Source of the DNA: Pseudonocardia nematodicida
GTDB taxonomy: Bacteria > Actinomycetota > Actinomycetes > Mycobacteriales > Pseudonocardiaceae
Reading direction: 5' to 3'
Length of the DNA stretch: 64,000 nt
NCBI RefSeq assembly: GCF_040105385.1
Contig: NZ_JBEDNQ010000003.1
Coordinates: 310,001 to 374,000 of the forward strand
Under the pieces are notes generated by a model, which had not been told where the DNA came from, did no database searches, and was given only the letters and a program-made list of their open reading frames with translations. Positions 63,372-64,000 of the stretch are shown piece by piece. The translations under genes were made by a program, and so were the position numbers. How positions within the stretch are numbered: position 1 is the first letter of the stretch; each line of letters starts with the position of its first letter.

Positions 63372-64000
63372 GTGAGCACGCCATCCCGGGCCGAACGCGG
63401 ACGTACTGCAGCCGGATCCCGGTCGTCCGGGGCGGCGGGTCGGGCCCGGGGCGCGCGGGCGACGGCCGTCGCCGAGCGTCCGGGTGGTACCCGGCGCGGC
63501 GCGACCTCCGCCGGTCGCCCGTCCCGGCCCCGCGGCCGGGCCGACGGGCTCGACCGGCTGCGGGTGCTGCTGGCCGCGACCATGGGCGCGGTCCTCGCCG
63601 GCTACACCCTGCTCGTCCCGGTCGCCGCGCTGCTCACCGCGACCGGGGGCGCCCCGGTGACCGCGGACGGCGCGCTCGCCGCCGCCGTCCCGATGTGGCT
63701 GGCCGCGCACCAGATCCCGGTCGCGCTCGACGGCCGTCCCCTCGGCGTGCTGCCGCTGATGCCGACCGCGGTGGCCGTCGGGATGGTCGCGTTCTTCTCC
63801 CGGTGGGCGGTGCGACGCCTGGGCGGCCGGGTCCGGCACGACGCCGGCGCGGTGGTCGCGTCCCAGGCCGGCGCCGCCGCCGCGGTGGCGGTACTCGCCG
63901 GGGCGCTGCTGCCGCGGGAGATGGCGGTGACGGCACCGTGGGCGTCCATGGTCGGCGCCGGCCTGATCGGTGGGGCGGCCGCCGGCGCCGGGGTGCTGAT
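63372..64000 (+). CDS. PerM/DUF6350-like membrane protein (partial)
   Basis: The start of a membrane protein running off the window, 209 residues visible. A basic, disordered N-terminus of about 60 residues (Arg/Gly/Ser-rich) precedes several membrane segments: LLAATMGAVLAGYTLLVPVAALL, PLMPTAVAVGMVAFFSRWAV, and AAVAVLAGALLP, then MVGAGLIGGAAAGAGVL. Position after the Rv0954-like gene and topology match PerM (Rv0955, DUF6350), needed for division under stress. GTG 63372 is chosen as the first start of the frame; no good Shine-Dalgarno sequence is visible. The family call rests mainly on synteny. Confidence 0.75.
   Translation, partial: MSTPSRAERGRTAAGSRSSGAAGRARGARATAVAERPGGTRRGATSAGRPSRPRGRADGLDRLRVLLAATMGAVLAGYTLLVPVAALLTATGGAPVTADGALAAAVPMWLAAHQIPVALDGRPLGVLPLMPTAVAVGMVAFFSRWAVRRLGGRVRHDAGAVVASQAGAAAAVAVLAGALLPREMAVTAPWASMVGAGLIGGAAAGAGVL

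Overview
The window is high-GC actinobacterial chromosome, most like Pseudonocardia or a close relative in the Pseudonocardiaceae. The evidence is very high GC with strong G/C bias at third codon positions, an ESX-4 type VII secretion locus, WhiB, BldM and SigD regulators, a duplicated IMP-dehydrogenase pair (guaB/guaB3) and a His-rich GroEL1. No rRNA, tRNA, CRISPR array or intact insertion sequence was seen. The genus is an inference from gene order and composition.

Layout. 1-5.1 kb: a leftward peptide/nickel-type ABC importer operon (lipoprotein, two permeases, two ATPases, the last cut by the window edge), with a promoter that fits a leaderless message and is overlaid by a direct-repeat operator. 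5.2-16.0 kb: an ESX-4 locus (eccB, mycP, eccD, eccC, an Rv3446c-like gene and two WXG100 genes) with no eccE. 16.2-18.7 kb: rplM-rpsI-glmM. 18.8-20.5 kb: two small WXG-like proteins and an alpha/beta hydrolase. 20.6-29 kb: glmS, nnr, alr, hydrolase, tsaE, tsaB, rimI; tsaD is missing from its usual place and an aldo/keto reductase and an EVE-like gene sit there instead. 30.3-36.6 kb: CIRCE-groES-groEL1, whiB3-like, bldM-like, sigD and rsdA. 36.6-47.4 kb: a DUF5319 gene, guaB, guaB3 and guaA, interrupted by a Doc-type toxin-antitoxin pair, a 5'-truncated AlbA/RecG-like gene, an FBP zinc-finger protein, a lone binding-protein lobe and a TetR-controlled ABC-2 exporter. 47.5-53 kb: PspC/LiaF-type envelope-stress genes, a two-component pair with a 60-bp tandem repeat at its 3' end, and a repetitive surface protein. 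53.4-64 kb: chorismate mutase (with an apparent Phe/Tyr leader-peptide attenuator), pcrA/uvrD1, a DUF1707 protein, an M23 peptidase with a structured leader, a lipase, sucC-sucD, an Rv0954-like protein and a partial perM-like gene.

Gene order, compared from memory, matches two separate M. tuberculosis blocks: Rv3450c to Rv3396c (ESX-4 to guaA) and Rv0948c to Rv0955 (chorismate mutase to perM). Here they are joined through the 47.5-53 kb envelope-stress region. Two construction rules recur. Genes within operons commonly overlap by a GTGA or ATGA tetranucleotide, and many first genes have a TANNNT -10 hexamer 6-8 nt before the start codon, implying leaderless mRNAs. I used this rule to choose several starts.

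The most interesting signals are regulatory: the FRYGY leader peptide with mutually exclusive hairpins before chorismate mutase, a four-site 20-bp-period operator array before the ESX-4 WXG100 pair, the direct-repeat operator over the ABC-importer promoter, a three-way-junction-like leader before the M23 peptidase, and a BldM whose phospho-acceptor aspartate is glycine.
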